Source: Arenicola marina (taxonomy: Eukaryota; Annelida; Polychaeta; Arenicolidae). Taken from it: a stretch of DNA of 64,000 bases. Shown here piece after piece: positions 60,041-64,000 of the stretch (position 1 is its first letter; each line of letters starts with the position of its first letter). The notes below the pieces were generated by a model. That model was not told the origin of the DNA and ran no database searches. It worked only from the letters and a program-made list of their open reading frames with translations. The position numbers and the translations under genes were made by a program. The stretch covers positions 18,545,911-18,609,910 of the forward strand of contig OZ025256.1 in assembly GCA_964019135.1 (NCBI GenBank), written 5' to 3'.

Positions 60041-61949
60041 GGCATTAGTTTGGTGGCCTGTTTACCCCCCTGACACTTCATTCGCACAGGTTCAGTGCAT
60101 GTACGTTCAATTGGCATGCCAATTGTATTTAGCTCAAACAGTGAATATGTATTTGATTGCAATAGGCATATCCATTAAGCTAGTCACATTAATATTGCAT
60201 TAATGTATGCTCAAATGTAATAATGGTCATTTTTAATGTCGAAGATGATGTTATTGCACTGTTATATTCGCTGTTTAAGATTGTAGTCACACTATATAGC
60301 GTCAACACCATATCGATAAGTAATGTAATACATATAAATGTTAGATTTTAGGTCTGCAATAACTATTGAACATATTGTCGCACGGTTTCCATCATATTTG
60401 TGGAAATGTCACCTTACTGATGAAACATGTGGCAGGAAGTACAGGAGCTGTTCTGCATGTTCCTATGTCTTGTCGTTCTTGGCGAAGGCGAACATCAGGC
60501 TAAGAAAGTGTCACATGGTTATGGACACACCTCCCATATGGTTTCCACAAATGAGGTAATACAAAATGGATGTCTTTTTTGTAAAAAATGTACATGCCAA
60601 TTTATCAATCATTATCAGAATATTAGCACAGTCTTTCCTATCAAACATGTAATGTACTGGTTACTTAAGATGTGGCTAAATGTTTTTAATTGTGGCAATA
60701 ATGTTCAATTGCATGATGCCGAATTGCATTTGTTTTAAGATTGAGTTGCATTGTTTTCACCTTGATGAAAAAATTACATAGACAATGAAGCCAGAATCTA
60801 TGTAAACTACAGGCATGTGTCTCAGATATTATTTCAGGACTTCAGCAGTAAGTGAAGGTTAACTATGTGAGGCGACACCTGTATAATAATCCGAGATAAT
60901 ACCAAGTCCTTGTTCCGGTTACTTAGCGATATTAGCGTCAGAATACATGCATGATGGAGGTTGCGGCATATGGCCTATACAGCTGGCTCTGTTTTTCTTT
61001 GCAGCAACCCAGTGGGAGCAAGAGTCTGTACTTCTGTTGTATTGGTGGAGACGTACAGAGCAGTCGAGCCGCTGTTCCAGTCACCAAATGTCAGGGGAGC
61101 CGACGTGTGGCGTCGAATTGCCCAACCCATGAATGCATAGGGTCACGCTTTCAGCCCTGATGTCTTTTACAAAACACTAAAAAGACGGAATACATGTATA
61201 TTTTTTTTAAGTATTCGTTTGACTTCACATTTCATGTACTGTTATTGTGTAGATCTGTAAACTTTTAAAATTATTCATTCCCCATTTTAGGACCAAATTT
61301 ATCTGGTATCTTATATATGTATTTATGTACTTAGCTTGCACAGCTCCAAGACCATCGAGGATGATCGCGGGAAAATGCGCTGCCGCCGGCGGTAGTAATA
61401 GCTAAACCTGATGGAAGACCTTGCCGGCAACCCAGGAGTGCGATTGCTGTAGGATTGCTGTTTTCCTGCACTGCAGGTAGATTCGATGCTAAGGCCAGAC
61501 ATTCATTTACAAACTCTAAAGGAGCTGCAAGTGCATCTGTAGTGTGTTCTTAAATAACGCAATGGAATAGAGGTGGAGGTGCTTTCCTGTCATACCATCG
61601 TGAGTCCTATGCTGATGAAAGAATGAGAAGGAAAACGCGGTATAATGGCGCGGTTGTGTAGGGGAATTTCTCTGCCATATGAGGCCAGTAGCAAGTAAAA
61701 CTCTAGCAAGGGCGACCCCGGCTTGTATTATTAGCAACAGCACATGGTACGGTTATTACGTGTTCCTGACCGCCAGGAATTATAGTAGCCATGATGACAT
61801 ATACTGCCAATAAGCAAGCCGGAAATAACTGGTGGTTAGTGATATTTACTGTACAACTTTGATGGCATTCATAATTGGAGTGCATAATTGAGTGGTGTGA
61901 TTCATTGCAGGTGACATAGTGACCGATGGGTAAAGGAGCCTGGCGACTA
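60041..61949. other. AT-rich intergenic, no recognised gene
   Basis: Short frames at 60338-60560 and 60947-61160 show no domain. Some of this may be the inside of the Harbinger-like element suggested by the flanking remnants. Confidence 0.35.
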
Positions 61950-62171
61950 CAGCTCCACGTCAGCGTCATAGAAACGTCGCCGCCCGACGCCAGCGGCGAG
62001 CCGTCTAGCCCCAGGTGTGGTTCCGCACTTTCTTGGAGGAGCACAGACAATCAGCAGCAGCAACTACAGAAAATCAGGGCGCGCTCCTTAGCGCTGGAGC
62101 ATCAGCGCAACGTCACCACACGAGAAAGAAACGCTATCATGCGTGCATTATGTTCGAAAGTTAAGAAATGA
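61950..62171 (+). pseudogene. Possible Harbinger accessory (Myb-like) C-terminus
   Basis: The frame ends STDNQQQQLQKIRARSLAL...RERNAIMRALCSKVKK, a charged helical tail like those closing Myb/SANT-type proteins carried by Harbinger transposons. It converges on the transposase remnant at 62560-63185. No Myb core is seen, so this rests mainly on context. Confidence 0.3.
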
Positions 62172-62559
62172 AATAAACCTGCACTGTGGACAGATGCCTG
62201 GTCTCGTGCTTTCCTTTGAGACAATCTGCTTAGGTAATGAATAGTGGGCGATCGGCTTCACAACCTTGTCGCTAAAGTCGCTATACTACAACTCCCATCC
62301 TATTCAATGCGTAATAAAAAGAAACTCTCAAACCACAGCATTGTGTTCCGGCTTATTTGAGAAAGTGAGACTAATACAAAGCGTGATTCAAAGACATTCA
62401 TGGACAGTTAGACGAATACATGAAATCTTGTAGAAGAACATGTATCGACGAATACACGTTTACAAACAGTTTGAAGCTACATATCCGTAAGATAAATACA
62501 ATGATCTTACTGGGTTGGCAGAATGCAGATATAGATTTCTTTGTTAAATGATGTATCGA

Positions 62560-63185
62560 TTATTGCGACAATCGAAACCCCCAAATATTTATCATCTTCC
62601 GATATGGGAAAACCGCTGGCGTTCTTCAAAGATGTCCATGGATTCGGGATTTTCGTGCTCCGTATGACCTGCACCATTTATGCCGCCATCATCACCACAG
62701 GGATATCTTTCACATTGCACATTTCCAAAAATGTCATATGTCTCCTGTACACTTTAAACGTCCAATCGTTCTCTCCACATCCGGCCGGTGACTGGAATGT
62801 GTCGATCTTGTTGAATTTCTTTTCAATGACGGACAAATGGCCCTTATAATATTGATGAAGGAATCCCGGAACTCGGATGGTCACGGTATGGCAATATGGG
62901 TGCCATCCACACTGCCTATGACTCCAGGCAATCCATACTTGGCAGGATAGAATTGCGATGTAATTCCATAGCCGCCCTATCCGGCCACTTGATGTTTCGC
63001 AAGTTTCGCATGGTCTGTTCAACGCACTACACACCGCCATTACAAGACAGTGCAGAGACCCCTTGCTCAAGTTAAACCCTGCGGAAGGACTCCTGATTGC
63101 TAGGCAGCCACAGCAAACTCAGCACTCTCTTCTCCACAGTTTGGCACCAGACAGTGAGGGATGGGGCCAATGTGTTACACAGGAT
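62560..63185 (-). pseudogene. HARBI1-type (Harbinger) transposase remnant
   Basis: Minus-strand frames show, in order, VEKRVLSLLWLPSNQESFRR, LSKGSLHCLVMAVCSALN, KYGLPGVIGSVDGTHIAIP (carrying the first catalytic Asp of the DDE triad), then VERTIGRLKC and NVKDIPVVMMAA. These are the recognisable blocks of Harbinger/PIF transposases. They lie in different frames with stops between, and the stretch between the GSVDGTHIAIP and VERTIGRLK blocks is too short, so the copy is dead. In live elements the enzyme inserts at a 3-bp target. Confidence 0.72.
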
Positions 63186-63855
63186 TCTGAAATGCAAAAT
63201 GGGTGTCCTATAATTTAAATGTTCCATTGCAACCATACATATAGTGCCTGCATAAAAAAAAATATCCAATTTATACTTTTACACTATAACTCTAACAGAA
63301 CATACAATTGTTTCCCAGTGAAACAGTAATAACAAAGACCAAATGATTACTGTTATGTTGTTGAATCAATGCCGCTAAAATATGAAGCCGGTGAAAGTTT
63401 GACCTTCAAGGACTTCTTTAAATATGTATGTTACTTCAATGGAAACTTAGACTTCAATTGTGCAAAACATGGCAAACAGGCTTTATCAAAGAAGAAGTAT
63501 TCCTTAATTACCCATAGCACTGGAATAGGGCTCATCTGTGGCCAGGTGGTCCAGTGTGCATGGTGCTGTTTCATGTAAAGAGGTTGTAAGAGAGTGATAC
63601 GTACATAAGTTAGATAAATGGTCATCAACACTAAACAGGGCATGGTTACATTGAACTTTGAATAAAGTAGGTTTAATTTAATTAGTGTGAACAATAGTTC
63701 TCCTTGCAGGAGTAAAATATTAATATAGTAGGCTTTAAAGCATAAAGGTATAGATATCAAAGAAAAAAATAATACTATATGGTAGTAAAATAATTATGAC
63801 ATAAATGTGATTTTTTTTAGAAAATATGAATTTAAATCTTACATAAGGTTATTAC
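63186..63855. other. AT-rich, nothing recognised
   Basis: No supported coding frame or repeat. Confidence 0.4.
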
Positions 63856-64000
63856 CACAGCCACAGTAAATTAACTGACACAGAAATTGGGTTGGGGAGT
63901 TGCAAAGCAGTAGGCAATGTGATCGATCCTCGATCCATATTCCATAATAGGGCTTACGTCTCTCTAGACATACAATACTGTTACACCTATGCTGAAACAA
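63856..64000. mobile_element. MITE arm cut by the window edge
   Basis: cacagccacagtaaattaac and ctgacacaga match the left end of the element at 40576-40692. The partner arm is not seen within the window. Confidence 0.5.

Noticed and set aside
60338-61160. Frames of 60-100 codons between the THAP and Harbinger remnants
   Set aside because: No recognisable motif. May be transposon interior, but nothing supports a call.

Overview
This is nuclear DNA from an invertebrate animal, most likely a lancelet (Branchiostoma). The genes have introns with GT/AG boundaries. tRNA-derived SINEs, MITE-like hairpins and degraded DNA transposons lie between and inside them. An exceptional share of the window is minisatellite. 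Several arrays span exon/intron boundaries; I recall this habit being described for amphioxus genes. The species call is inference, since no rRNA or mitochondrial marker is present.

Layout. 1-1566 is a 20-bp satellite. 4427-7411 (+) is a long open frame with an N-terminal PH domain and two in-frame coding minisatellites. 9993-26078 (-) is a complete nine-exon SLC22A18-type transporter gene that assembles to 425 aa. Its introns 2, 6 and 7 are almost wholly minisatellite, and the arrays of introns 6 and 7 are amplified copies of the end of the preceding exon plus its splice donor. 31094-32319 (+) and 42332-43335 (+) are two related small RanBP2-type zinc-finger genes. Between them, 34076-39683 (-) is a five-exon gene for a secreted 187-aa protein. 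Its predicted mature N-terminus is histidine and it resembles copper 'histidine-brace' (LPMO-like) proteins; its intron 1 again holds an amplified exon-end/donor array. 45247-56177 (-) is a complete seven-exon short-chain dehydrogenase gene (261 aa, like 15-hydroxyprostaglandin dehydrogenase) with four large minisatellites in its introns. From 58 kb to the end I see only repeats and transposon debris: a THAP-domain remnant, a HARBI1-type transposase remnant and MITEs.

The genes do not form an obvious pathway. The strongest signal is structural: three independent arrays on the minus strand, in two genes, each multiply a working 5' splice site roughly 70-100 times. The splicing machinery must pick the first copy or make altered proteins. 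All exon models were built by hand from reading frame, phase and splice consensus; no alignment or transcript data were available.
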